DNA of 34,645 nucleotides from Sedimentisphaerales bacterium (GCA_016932835.1 JAFGCD010000052.1:1-34645), one strand, 5' to 3'. Positions 8,402-17,224 are shown, counted from the first letter of the stretch. The notes: generated by a model not told the origin, from the letters alone. Program-made: numbers and translations.

Positions 8402-8860
8402 ATGATTACTCTGATGCGAACGATAAGCCGGGGACAAAGAGGTAAGAACAAGGGATTCTCGCTGGCCGAGGCAATGATAGCTACAGTGGTATTGAGCATT
8501 GCGGCCGCGGGAGTGCTTTTGCCTTTCACGAGCGGTGCGGCTGTGCGAGCCGAGGGAACGCGAAGGACCCTTGCCGCCAAGCTCGCCGCCGATCTCGTCG
8601 AGCAAATCCTGCAGACTCCGTTCGATCAGATAGTCACCAACTACGACGGATACGCCGAGGCGCAGGGCAATGTCACCGATGCAGGCGGTACCGTGTTTTC
8701 CGACTCGAACTACGCCAAATTCAGCAGGACGGCGAGCTGTGAGTATGTCTATATGCCGCAGGAAAGCGGGGTGGCGGCGGCGCGATTTGTTCTTGTTACT
8801 GTCAGAGTGTGCTACGGCGGCAATGAGATCGCCGCGGCAAGCCGACTTGTGAGTCAATAG
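8402..8860 (+). CDS. Minor pseudopilin, GspI/PilV-like
   Basis: The 152-residue product has a basic leader and prepilin site NKG^FSLAEAMIATVVLS: cleavage after Gly18, Glu at mature position 5. The segment after the helix (TLAAKLAADLVEQILQTPFD) is reminiscent of GspI/PilV, in which a short helix precedes a small beta domain. The start is uncertain: ATG 8402, ATG 8414 and TTG 8399 are all in frame and none has a recognisable ribosome binding site; the start lies only nine bases past the terminator T-run. It should be a low-abundance tip or priming subunit; the GspI assignment rests on order and size. Confidence 0.78.
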   Translation: MITLMRTISRGQRGKNKGFSLAEAMIATVVLSIAAAGVLLPFTSGAAVRAEGTRRTLAAKLAADLVEQILQTPFDQIVTNYDGYAEAQGNVTDAGGTVFSDSNYAKFSRTASCEYVYMPQESGVAAARFVLVTVRVCYGGNEIAAASRLVSQ

Positions 8861-8878
8861 AGCCAACACAAAGAAAGA

Positions 8879-9523
8879 ATGAAACGGTTATCATCCAATT
8901 CGGACAGCAGGGGATTTACTCTCGTAGAGTTGCTGGTTGCATTGTCTGTTTCCAGTATCATTCTGGCCGCTGTGGCTACCCTGGCATACGCCATGGGTGC
9001 GGCCAATGATTCCACTGACGACACCAGCCGCAAGCAGGCACAGGTGCGTTACGCCACGATGAGGGTCTCGGAGCTGGTTCGACATTGCAAGCTCATCTGC
9101 TTTGCCGGTCCGGACGATTTTGCCCTCTGGCGGGCCGACGACAATAACGACGGGCGGATCAATATCAGCGAACTGGTCTATGTCGAGAAAGGCGCAAGCG
9201 GCGACCATCTGCATCTGTGCGATTTCCCTATTCTCTGGGGCTGGGATCCGGTGATCGATCTCAGTGATGTCCGGGCGTATTCGACTAAGTGGTGGCTAAT
9301 GTTGAATATGTCTTCCAATGCCACGGCTCTTATTCCCCAGTGCAGCAATGTGCAGTTCAGTTTCGATGTGCTGCCGCCGCAGAGCCGGTTTGTGAATATC
9401 TCGTATGTTCTTACCGAGAATAATATTCCCAGGCAATATCAGACCAGCGCTTTTGTTCGGGGCTGGGCGGGAAACATCCTCAATGATTCAGGTACGGCCC
9501 TTGTGAATGATGATGATCAGTAA
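8879..9523 (+). CDS. Minor pseudopilin, GspJ/PilW-like
   Basis: The 214-residue prepilin has the site DSRG^FTLVELLVALSVSS (cleavage after Gly12, Glu5 present) and a longer globular part, as expected for GspJ or PilW. A DDNNDGRINISEL segment (about 86-98) looks like a dockerin/EF-hand-type calcium loop, unusual for the family. It starts 18 bases after the GspI-like gene and its 3' end overlaps the next gene by 17 bases. It probably forms the tip complex with the GspI- and GspK-like proteins. Confidence 0.8.
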   Translation: MKRLSSNSDSRGFTLVELLVALSVSSIILAAVATLAYAMGAANDSTDDTSRKQAQVRYATMRVSELVRHCKLICFAGPDDFALWRADDNNDGRINISELVYVEKGASGDHLHLCDFPILWGWDPVIDLSDVRAYSTKWWLMLNMSSNATALIPQCSNVQFSFDVLPPQSRFVNISYVLTENNIPRQYQTSAFVRGWAGNILNDSGTALVNDDDQ

Positions 9524-11342
9524 GCTCACCGGGCGGAAGCGGAATATGGCGAGAATCTGTGACAATCAATTATCAATGCCTCATCGAAAGGGCGCGGTTC
9601 TACTCGTAGTCCTGTTCATCGTGATGGTGATAACGATCACGTCGCTGAGTTTTCTGTCGGAAAGCGACGTTGATTTGGTGTGCGGGCAGAATATGAAGCT
9701 CCGAACGGAAATGGACTATACGGCCGAATCGGGCCTGGAACATGCGAAAGGGTTGATAATAAGCCCTCAGGACATTGCCTCTGAGTACTGGACAGGCGAT
9801 GTTGCCCAGCAAATAGCCGGCGGCGATGACTATTACGATATCGAAATTATTCGTGACGATTCCGACCCGACGGACAGATGCAATTATACTATAGACTGCG
9901 ACTCATATCGCCTCAAGGGCGGTGAAAAGGTCGGGATAAGCAACATAACGGCGCAACTTCGGCTTGATCCGTGCATCGCATTCTGGGCCGGGACAAGCAC
10001 CAACCCTACGCGGCGCGTAACCATAAACGGGGACGCCTATTGCAGCGGCTCCATCACTACAAATGCCGTGATACACGGCGATCTCTTCGCCCGCGGCGCC
10101 ATAGACGGCGATTATATCGAAGGCCGGTCAAGCCAATATGCGGCCCAGGCGCCGGTCGCCTGGCCCGGCATTCAGGTGGCCGACTACAGTTCGACATACT
10201 ATCTCGGCACAACTCTGCATTCGCCGGTCGTAGTGAGCACGTATGTTCATCCGAGCGGATCTTTCAATCCAACCACAGGCAATCCCGGAGGGGTGCGTTA
10301 CCGAAACGGCGATGCCGCATTGGCCGGCGGGGCTAACATCAACGGCCTGCTCGTCGTCAACGGCGACTTGAGGGTCAACGGCTCCAATAGCATTACCGCC
10401 GTTAAGAACTTTCCGAGCCTTTTGGTGGACGGCGATTTGATTATAGAGCCGGGCGGCGTACTTGATGTTAGCGGGCTTGCACTCGTCGAGGGCGAAGTCA
10501 GTATCAGCTCAGACGGAGGCAGCCTTGATGTCACCGGCGCGCTCTTTACCGCCGGCGGTCTCCGGGAAACTGTGGTCGATTCATCGGGAAGCGGTAATGT
10601 CGGCGCGATCTACGGAGACCCTTTGTGGCGGGCAGGGCAAATAAACGGTGCAATGGAATTCGACGGCGATGATGACTATGTTCGAACGCTCGACAATTCC
10701 GACAAGCTGCAATTGACTAACGATTACACGCTTTTGGTCTGGATCAAAGCTAATGCATCGCAGAAAAGCTGGGCCGGCGTATTTTCTAAGTGCAATACAA
10801 GCGGGTCCACAAATCACTGGACGCTGCAATTCAATTCGGACACCGTGAAGAAACTTGTCATTTATCACCCTGACTATCTTCCCAGCCCGAAGTCGTGGAA
10901 CACCGGCATCACATTGAATGAAATCGCCGGTGCGTGGCACCAGGTGGGAATCATTCGCAGCGGAACCACGATGAAATCATTCCTGGACGGTAATCTACGC
11001 GCCTCGGGCACATGGAGTAATGATCCCGGGTTCGGCGCGGGTCATCTGAGTATCGGGGCCGACAGGACTGCCTCTTCCAGCTATCTATACAAGGGGCTTA
11101 TAGACGATCTGCGGATATACAATGTTGCAGCCAGTCCGGTGGATCCGAGTCATCTTTATCCGCCGGACTATCCGCCCGCTGCGAATCTGGCGGGATACTG
11201 GACGCTTGATGAGGCCGGCTGCGATGTTGACATAACCGCGGCGCCCTGCAAAAGCGCCATTATGATGTGGTCGCCGGGTTACGCAGCAGAAAAGTGGGAG
11301 CAAGTGGGCGGCGCATTTTTTAGAAGTATCACCAGAGAATAA
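9507..11342 (+). CDS. GspK/PilX-like minor pseudopilin fused to LamG domain
   Basis: After a basic leader, KG^AVLLVVLFIVMVITI (Gly29/Ala30) gives a pilin-type helix lacking Glu5, as in GspK and PilX. Residues about 45-165 contain PilX/GspK-like motifs (TAESGLEHA). Residues about 170-350 are Gly/Asp/Val-rich, with repeated NGD/VDGD turns suggesting a beta-helix. Residues about 355-545 form a concanavalin A-like (LamG) fold: DSSGSGN, GAMEFDGDDDYV, a TLLVWIKA core and LIDDLRIYNVA. A further GYWTLDEAG strand comes after the LamG end. Size (611 residues) is about twice a usual GspK. The first ATG overlaps the GspJ-like gene; ATG 9546 is an alternative start. Likely a surface-exposed, glycan-binding tip; binding is inferred. 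Confidence 0.75.
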   Translation: MMMISKLTGRKRNMARICDNQLSMPHRKGAVLLVVLFIVMVITITSLSFLSESDVDLVCGQNMKLRTEMDYTAESGLEHAKGLIISPQDIASEYWTGDVAQQIAGGDDYYDIEIIRDDSDPTDRCNYTIDCDSYRLKGGEKVGISNITAQLRLDPCIAFWAGTSTNPTRRVTINGDAYCSGSITTNAVIHGDLFARGAIDGDYIEGRSSQYAAQAPVAWPGIQVADYSSTYYLGTTLHSPVVVSTYVHPSGSFNPTTGNPGGVRYRNGDAALAGGANINGLLVVNGDLRVNGSNSITAVKNFPSLLVDGDLIIEPGGVLDVSGLALVEGEVSISSDGGSLDVTGALFTAGGLRETVVDSSGSGNVGAIYGDPLWRAGQINGAMEFDGDDDYVRTLDNSDKLQLTNDYTLLVWIKANASQKSWAGVFSKCNTSGSTNHWTLQFNSDTVKKLVIYHPDYLPSPKSWNTGITLNEIAGAWHQVGIIRSGTTMKSFLDGNLRASGTWSNDPGFGAGHLSIGADRTASSSYLYKGLIDDLRIYNVAASPVDPSHLYPPDYPPAANLAGYWTLDEAGCDVDITAAPCKSAIMMWSPGYAAEKWEQVGGAFFRSITRE

Positions 11343-11726
11343 CGGCATGAACATCGATGTATGAGACGCTTTGGGTAAGGCCGGCTTATCGGCCTTTGCT
11401 GCTGACGAGAAGAAAAATCTGAAATACGACGATGATGTCCGTTACACATCTTTACCCTTCGTGGCATCGGCAAAAGCACGTTCTTGGGCGTTGTTGTTCT
11501 AACGATTGTGCCGGTTATATTGGCCCCAAATGCCCCAAGCCCTGGAAATGATGCTGATAACACCATGATTATGTGTGTGGCGACGGAACCGAATCGGACT
11601 GTCGGCCGGGCGGCTTGGCCGGATAACACAGGCATAGTAATTGACTCGTGATACAGGCCGACAGACAGGTAAAGACGCGTATCCAAGAGGACGACAAAAA
11701 CAACAGTATAGAGATGGAGACCGACA
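11343..11726. other. 384-base gap inside pilin cluster, with possible small ORF
   Basis: The gap contains a hairpin AAGGCCG/CGGCCTT (11377-11383 / 11390-11396) with few T after it. The frame from 11436 to a stop at 11649-11651 encodes a hydrophobic stretch (about VVVLTIVPVILA) followed by a polar 40-residue tail, which looks like a small exported protein. However, the only start is TTG 11484, without a ribosome binding site. It could be an unusual small gene, a remnant, or chance. Confidence 0.3.
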
Positions 11727-12293
11727 ATGTATCTTAACCAAGCGAGAAGGCTGGTGAGAATGTTTGACTCAGCATATCCGCCGATAAGGTTGTGCTATTC
11801 GTATCGCCGACCACAGTTACGACGGGCGCGGTCCGCCTTTACGATAATAGAAATTTTAATTGTGATTGTGATACTCGCGATAGCGGCTTTGACCGCGATA
11901 CCAATGATGAGTTCGGCCGGGTCGGTGCAGGTCAGATCGGCGGCGAATATGATTGCCGCAGATCTGGAATACGCCAAGTCGGCGGCAATCAGCAGAGGGC
12001 AGAATTTCTCGGTGGTATTCAATACAAGCGCAGATAGCTACAGCGTCAAGGATCAGTACGGCAACACAATTTCGCATCCTGTCAAGAAGGGGTTCAGCTA
12101 TTTGATAGACCTGCATAGCGAAGGTCTCGACAGGGTTGATATTACCTCCGCCGATTTCAGCGGGGCTTCTGCGGTCGAGTACGACTATCTTGGAAGCCCG
12201 GATAGCGGAGGCAGTGTTGTTGTTCAGGGCGGCGGGCTGACAGTGACGGTCAGCGTAGAGCCCGTCACCGGGTATATCACTGTGACAAACTGA
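11727..12293 (+). CDS. Minor pseudopilin, GspH/FimT-like
   Basis: The 188-residue protein has a long basic leader (37 residues) and the site ARSA^FTIIEILIVIVILAI. Glu5 is kept but the residue before the cleavage point is Ala rather than Gly. The segment that follows (NMIAADLEYAKSAAISRGQNFSVVFN) is the classic GspH/FimT block, with a beta-rich C-terminus. GGAGA six bases before ATG 11727 fixes the start. It is separated from the other pseudopilin genes by a 384-base gap and ends 17 bases before pilM. Prepilin peptidases usually accept Ala at -1 less well, so processing may be slower. Confidence 0.82.
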   Translation: MYLNQARRLVRMFDSAYPPIRLCYSYRRPQLRRARSAFTIIEILIVIVILAIAALTAIPMMSSAGSVQVRSAANMIAADLEYAKSAAISRGQNFSVVFNTSADSYSVKDQYGNTISHPVKKGFSYLIDLHSEGLDRVDITSADFSGASAVEYDYLGSPDSGGSVVVQGGGLTVTVSVEPVTGYITVTN

Positions 12294-12310
12294 GTTCGGG
12301 ATAGAATCTG

Positions 12311-13483
12311 ATGATTAGCTGGAATCTTAAAACTCGAAATGTCAGGCCGATAGGATTGGACATAGGTCACAGTTCGATCAAGATGATTCAACTGGCCGCC
12401 AGTGGCGAGAGGATAAGTGTGCTGGCCGCCGACAAGGCGAGAATAGATCCCAACGTCAACGATGACGCCCAGGCCAGAAGGCGGGACATTGTTTCGGCCG
12501 TCAAACAAATGTTGGCCAGAGGAGGCTTCCAGGGCAGAGACGTAGTGTCTTGCTTGCCGAATGATAAATTGAATATAACGAGTCTGCGAATAAGTGAAAT
12601 GGAGTTCGATCATCTCGCCAATGTGCTGCGAAAGGAAGTTGTCCAGCGTTTCGGGCTGGACCCCGATAAAGATGCAATGGATCACGTCGTTGCCGGCACC
12701 GTCCACCAGGGTGATGAGACTAAGAACGAGTTGATACTGTTTGCCGTGGACGATGAGACGATACGAGAACATATCGATATGCTCGAAGAGTTACATTTGC
12801 AGCCGGTGGCGATCGACACCGTTCCCTGTGCCCTGTTCCGGGGATACGAGAGATGGCAGAGACGAGAAGCCGACAAAGAGAATACGATTGTTTTCGTCGA
12901 TATTGGCAGCCGATTTACGACGGTTGTTTTTGGTCGAGGCGGCGAAATCAGCTTTGTAAAGCAGATTGCAATTGGTGGGCGGAGATTCGCTCAGGAGGTC
13001 AGCGATAAGCTGAGCATACCTATCAGCGAAGCCGAGAGACTGCGTGAGAGAATCGGTATCGAACGCGGCTCTAATGCATGGCGTCCGCGTGCAGCCGAAC
13101 AAACCGACGGCGATACTGCAAGCGAACTTGACGCTTCCACAAGGCAGGTCGTCGTCGATGCCGTAAGTTCGGTCGCAGAAGAACTGGCACGAGAAATATC
13201 GCTTTGCCTGAGATATTTCACTGTCACCTTTAGAGGTAAGCGAGTCGAGCGCGTGGTCTTTTCTGGAGGCGAAGCGCATGAGGGAATATTGCTTAATGTC
13301 CTTAGACGGCATCTGTCCGTCGAGATTGTGATCGCTGAGCCGTTGAAGGGTTTTGACCTGTCCACAGAGCGCAAAAACATAAACCTTGCCGGCGACAGGA
13401 GAGGCATGTTGTGTGAATGGGCTGTAGCTGTGGGGCTTGGCCTTAAGGGTTTGAATGAAACTGCCGTAGGCGTGAAAGCCTGA
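12311..13483 (+). CDS. pilM: Type IV pilus assembly protein PilM, actin-like ATPase
   Basis: PilM is a cytoplasmic FtsA/actin-fold ATPase that binds the PilN N-terminus and links the inner-membrane alignment complex to the motor. Phosphate-binding motif 1 is IGLDIGHSSIKM (about 14-25), motif 2 is VFVDIGSRFTTV (about 194-205), and the adenosine motif is VFSGGEAHEG (about 316-325). The length of 390 is slightly above the usual 350; the extra residues sit around a Glu/Asp-rich linker near 255-275. It starts the pilMNO(P)-secretin block and is followed by pilN after nine bases. It replaces the GspL cytoplasmic domain of true type II systems. Confidence 0.9.
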   Translation: MISWNLKTRNVRPIGLDIGHSSIKMIQLAASGERISVLAADKARIDPNVNDDAQARRRDIVSAVKQMLARGGFQGRDVVSCLPNDKLNITSLRISEMEFDHLANVLRKEVVQRFGLDPDKDAMDHVVAGTVHQGDETKNELILFAVDDETIREHIDMLEELHLQPVAIDTVPCALFRGYERWQRREADKENTIVFVDIGSRFTTVVFGRGGEISFVKQIAIGGRRFAQEVSDKLSIPISEAERLRERIGIERGSNAWRPRAAEQTDGDTASELDASTRQVVVDAVSSVAEELAREISLCLRYFTVTFRGKRVERVVFSGGEAHEGILLNVLRRHLSVEIVIAEPLKGFDLSTERKNINLAGDRRGMLCEWAVAVGLGLKGLNETAVGVKA

Positions 13484-13491
13484 GTGAGCAT

Positions 13492-14214
13492 ATGAAAGAG
13501 ATTGACTTCCTACCGGAATGGTACAAGAACGGCAAACGGAGAGACGCCTCCTATCGCACGATGTACGTAGTTCTGGGCGGGATATTCGCAATAATGATGG
13601 TCTGGAATTTTTTCGCCAGCAGTTCCGTTTCCAGGGCCGAAGCCGAGCTTACCAGGATTGCCGGCGGAAATGCCGAGGCCCAGGCCGCCGCACGGGATTT
13701 TTCTCAAATTAAGAACCTGCTGGCCGAGCTCCAGAAACAGACTGAAACGATACAGGCGATTGATTCGAGAATTAACGTCGCCGGTGTTTTGGCTGAACTC
13801 AGTTTCGTCGTGGACGGGCCAATAGTGCTTCGAAAGGTGCAAATCACAGCAGAGAAGTTTGCCGATACCGCTGCTCAGGCGAGTTCAAATCGTCCTGGCT
13901 CTCTCGTCAGGGCCGCCCGCGTTAAAAAAGCCGGCGATCAGAAACTTCCGATTGGTGATGTAAGATTCAAAATAGAGATAGGCGGTGTCGCGGCCAAGGC
14001 CGGCGATGTGGCGGCACTAATATGCAAACTGGAGGATTCGCCGTACTTTTTTCAGGTTGTTCTTCTGTTCTCACGTAATATCCATATAAAGTCCGAGACC
14101 GAAATGACCCGCCGAACCGAGAACAGCCGGGACGAGCGAAACGCCCCGGCGGTGAATGTCAAAGCAAGCGAATTTGAGATTCGGTGTTATCTGGCGAACT
14201 ATCGCCAACAGTGA
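13492..14214 (+). CDS. pilN: PilN-like inner-membrane assembly protein
   Basis: The N-terminus MKEIDFLPEWY resembles the PilN motif (INLLP) that docks into PilM. One transmembrane helix follows (about 22-43), then a coiled-coil-like stretch (about 48-90) and a periplasmic ferredoxin-like domain. The 240-residue length is somewhat above classical PilN. Position directly after pilM and before a PilO-like gene supports the call. A Ser/Arg-rich insert (about 120-145) is atypical. Confidence 0.82.
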   Translation: MKEIDFLPEWYKNGKRRDASYRTMYVVLGGIFAIMMVWNFFASSSVSRAEAELTRIAGGNAEAQAAARDFSQIKNLLAELQKQTETIQAIDSRINVAGVLAELSFVVDGPIVLRKVQITAEKFADTAAQASSNRPGSLVRAARVKKAGDQKLPIGDVRFKIEIGGVAAKAGDVAALICKLEDSPYFFQVVLLFSRNIHIKSETEMTRRTENSRDERNAPAVNVKASEFEIRCYLANYRQQ

Positions 14215-14230
14215 CAGGTGAATTCGAAAA

Positions 14231-14776
14231 ATGCTGTTTCAGGAAAGAAAACAAGCTGTTATATGTGTCGTGACCCTTCTGCTGATGAGCGGATTTGTCG
14301 TGCTTCGCTATTTGCCTTTGCGCAAAAGGATCAAGATTGTCAAGCAGACAAAAGCTGCAGAGCTGCTTGCCGTCAGCAAAGGCCAAACACAGAGCAGGCA
14401 ACTGCCCGTGCTCCGGCAACAGTCGCATGATCTGGCGGAGGCTATCGGTGATTACGAGGCCCGTATACCGCAGCAGAGGCAGCTTGGTCTGTTTCTCCGG
14501 GAAATCACCGATTTGATGAACGAGAACAACCTCAGGGAGCAGGTAATCGAGCCCGGCGAACAGACAAAAACGGAAAAACTCAACTGCATACCGGTCAAAA
14601 TGCAGTGTAAAGGGAATCTCGCAGAATTATTCCAATTCTTCAAAAGACTGCAGAAGCTCGACAGGCTAATTCGTATCGAACAGGTTAAGCTCACCAACGA
14701 CACGGGTTTCACCGGCGAAGCGACGATGGAAACAATGGCGGTGATTTACTACGGAGCCAGGCTTACAGAAGGGTAG
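14231..14776 (+). CDS. pilO: PilO-like inner-membrane assembly protein
   Basis: The 181-residue protein has one N-terminal transmembrane helix (about 8-28), a coiled coil (about 30-85) and a small alpha/beta periplasmic domain with the PilO-type pattern (IPVKMQCKGNLAELFQFFKRLQKLDRLIRIEQVKL, split here only for recognition). PilO pairs with PilN to form the periplasmic alignment complex between motor and secretin. AGGTG about ten bases upstream supports ATG 14231. It lies 16 bases after pilN. Confidence 0.84.
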   Translation: MLFQERKQAVICVVTLLLMSGFVVLRYLPLRKRIKIVKQTKAAELLAVSKGQTQSRQLPVLRQQSHDLAEAIGDYEARIPQQRQLGLFLREITDLMNENNLREQVIEPGEQTKTEKLNCIPVKMQCKGNLAELFQFFKRLQKLDRLIRIEQVKLTNDTGFTGEATMETMAVIYYGARLTEG

Positions 14777-14815
14777 GAGATTCCATGCCGAACTTGGCAA
14801 TCAGGAATAAGGGCA

Positions 14816-15427
14816 ATGAAACAGGATACCAAAAACGATAATAACCCCATCAACAGGCTGCTCGGCCAACTGGCTGCGGAAAAGAAGAAGACTTCGATAG
14901 CCTTGTTGCTGATTGCGGTAATGATCGTGATGTGGGTCAAAGTCTTCACCAATAAGGGGCCGCAGAAAGCGCCTGCAGCGCCGCCGGTCCCGCAAACAAA
15001 CACGCAAAAGCAGATAGATGAAGAGATCAAGGTATCCTATGTGGATCTGCCGGAGATAGAAGGCCGGAATGATTCGATCAACAGAGACTTCTTTGCTTCG
15101 GACAACTGGCAGCACTTCGAGTTGTTCGGCGAGGCGGATACTACGGTTGATATTCAGGACGTAAGTTCGACTCCTAACGATAACAGCAAGAAAGTGGTCG
15201 CTATTATAGCACAGCATTTGAGGCTTCAGGCGGTCGGCATGGACCAAAAGCCTCAGGCCTTCATAAATGACAAGCTGATGTCGGCAGGCGATAAACTGGT
15301 TGTGACTGACGGAACTCAGGAATATGAGTGTGAAGTGGTTGAAATTGAAGATAGCTCAGTGACGGTGAGATGTAGAGAAGCAGAGATTGTATTGAAACTT
15401 GTTCAAGGGGCCGAAGGAGACGGCTGA
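14816..15427 (+). CDS. GspC/PilP-like connector protein
   Basis: No strong family match is visible, but architecture and position fit a GspC/PilP role linking the inner-membrane complex to the secretin. It has a charged cytoplasmic N-terminus, one transmembrane helix (about 26-44), a Pro/Ala linker (about 50-65), and a C-terminal domain in which FINDKLMSAGDKL and ECEVVEIEDSSVTVRC resemble the homology-region beta barrel of GspC/PilP. It is 203 residues long, lies between pilO and the secretin, and lacks a PilP lipobox. Call based mainly on context. Confidence 0.62.
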   Translation: MKQDTKNDNNPINRLLGQLAAEKKKTSIALLLIAVMIVMWVKVFTNKGPQKAPAAPPVPQTNTQKQIDEEIKVSYVDLPEIEGRNDSINRDFFASDNWQHFELFGEADTTVDIQDVSSTPNDNSKKVVAIIAQHLRLQAVGMDQKPQAFINDKLMSAGDKLVVTDGTQEYECEVVEIEDSSVTVRCREAEIVLKLVQGAEGDG

Positions 15428-15491
15428 ATAACGATGTGTATCCCTTCGCACAGTGGATTGCTTTATGGGATAAGTCTGTAGGAGCACTATT

Positions 15492-17213
15492 ATGAATGAA
15501 GAAAGAAATCCAATGAGAAAGTATGGAATGACGAGAAACTTGTTTGTATGGGTCCTTGTGGTTATCGCGATGATGGCGACTTCCGTCGGTGAGGCTGAAC
15601 CGACGCCCGATGCAGGCCAGCCGGCTGTCACCGGAACGTCACCTGACCAGCCCCAGCCGCAGGTCGAAGTAGGCGGGAAGATCCAGTCGATTACGTTCAA
15701 GAAGGACATGATGATACAGGATGCGCTCCAGTTCCTGGCGGCACGATACCAGAAGAATATCGTGCCGTCCTCGAAAGTCGAGGGTTCGATTACGGTCACC
15801 AACCTGTATGACGTGACATTCGAGCAGGCATTGGATGCGATTTTAGGCTACGGCTTCAAGTATGAGGAGCAAGGAAACTTTATCAATGTCTTTACCGCGG
15901 ACGAATACAAGAACATTCAGGAGGATCCGGGGCGGATGGTATATGAAATCTTCACCCTGTACTATGTTACCGCCGCCGAAGCGAAAAAGATGATTATGCC
16001 GATTCTTAGCGACAATGCGAAGGTAGAAGTTACCTCTGCTGCTGAGACGACGTTCCCCACGGATGAATCCATCAGCGCCAGTCCGGGCGGCGGTGACGCC
16101 ATGGCGACGAATGATGCGATCATCGTCTTCGATTATCCCGAAAACATCGAAGAGGCCAGGAAAATCATCCGGGAATTCGACATCAGGCCGAAGCAGGTTC
16201 TCGTGGAAGCGACTATTATGGATGTGACGCTTACCGAAGATATGCAGTTCGGGATTGACTGGAGCAATTTCGAGACCGTCGTTTCGGGAATTACGAGTGT
16301 TACGAAGAAGATAGACTACATTGCATCACTGGGTTCCTCGCAGGTAACCAAGTCCGGTGGCATGACGGTCGGCGTCTCCACGGGCAATATCGCAGGGTTC
16401 ATAAGAGCCGTTGAAGAGATCACTGATGTTAGTATCCTTGCGAACCCCAAGGTATTGGCGATCAACAAGCAGCTCGGTCAGGTCTATATCGGAACGAAGC
16501 TCGGCTACAAGAGCGGCTCGATAACAACGCAGACCTCGACCACGGAACAGACCGACTTCCTCGATTCGGGTACGAAGCTGTCTTTCAGGCCCTACATCGC
16601 CAACGACGGCTACATTCGAATGGACATACATCCGAAAGACAGTTCTGCCGCACTGAATGCACAGAATGTGCCTGACGAAACCTCAGCAGAACTCGTGACG
16701 AACATACTGGTTCGAGACGGCGAGACAATCGTTATCGGCGGATTGTTCCGGGATAAAATACAAGCCAAGAGGACACAAATTCCCGTACTCGGAGACATTC
16801 CGGTCATCGGATTGCTCTTCAGAGGAAAAGCCGACCAGGTCGTACGCCACGAAGTAATCGTGCTGCTTACTCCGACTATCATTGAAGAGCCGAGCGAGAC
16901 CGACGGAGACGGACGTTCCGACGATGTGCGCCGCAAACGTCAGGGCGCCAAGGACGAATTGCAGCCTTCGGGCAGAGGAAGACGCGCAGAAGATTACTAT
17001 GTCGATGCTCTGATGGCATACAATGACGGTGACAACACCGCCGCAATGGAATCTCTGCGTCTTGCTTTCCGCCTGCGTCCCAGCTACCTCGAGGCAATCA
17101 GGCTCAAAGAGAGAATTCTCAGGCAGACTGACCCGGCTGAGGCGAAGAGACTGGAAAGAATCGTCACCGAGGACATGGATAAGAAAGAAGCGCCTAAGTG
17201 GCTGAGGAGATAG
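15492..17213 (+). CDS. Type II/IV secretion system secretin (GspD/PilQ family)
   Basis: The outer-membrane channel of the machine. Residues about 1-36 form a signal peptide. An N0/STN-like domain runs about 64-135 (ITFKKDMMIQDALQFLA), followed by an N1-like domain and the secretin core at about 240-465. The core includes LANPKVLAINKQ, LVRDGETIVIGGLFRD, IPVLGDIPVIGLLFR and the closing VIVLLTPTII. Past the core, a basic linker and a TPR-like helical pair (about 498-560) are added. With 573 residues it has fewer N-domains than GspD. AGGAG seven bases ahead fixes ATG 15492. The C-terminal TPR may substitute for a pilotin-binding S-domain. Confidence 0.93.
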   Translation: MNEERNPMRKYGMTRNLFVWVLVVIAMMATSVGEAEPTPDAGQPAVTGTSPDQPQPQVEVGGKIQSITFKKDMMIQDALQFLAARYQKNIVPSSKVEGSITVTNLYDVTFEQALDAILGYGFKYEEQGNFINVFTADEYKNIQEDPGRMVYEIFTLYYVTAAEAKKMIMPILSDNAKVEVTSAAETTFPTDESISASPGGGDAMATNDAIIVFDYPENIEEARKIIREFDIRPKQVLVEATIMDVTLTEDMQFGIDWSNFETVVSGITSVTKKIDYIASLGSSQVTKSGGMTVGVSTGNIAGFIRAVEEITDVSILANPKVLAINKQLGQVYIGTKLGYKSGSITTQTSTTEQTDFLDSGTKLSFRPYIANDGYIRMDIHPKDSSAALNAQNVPDETSAELVTNILVRDGETIVIGGLFRDKIQAKRTQIPVLGDIPVIGLLFRGKADQVVRHEVIVLLTPTIIEEPSETDGDGRSDDVRRKRQGAKDELQPSGRGRRAEDYYVDALMAYNDGDNTAAMESLRLAFRLRPSYLEAIRLKERILRQTDPAEAKRLERIVTEDMDKKEAPKWLRR

Positions 17214-17224
17214 TCGCCTGATTA

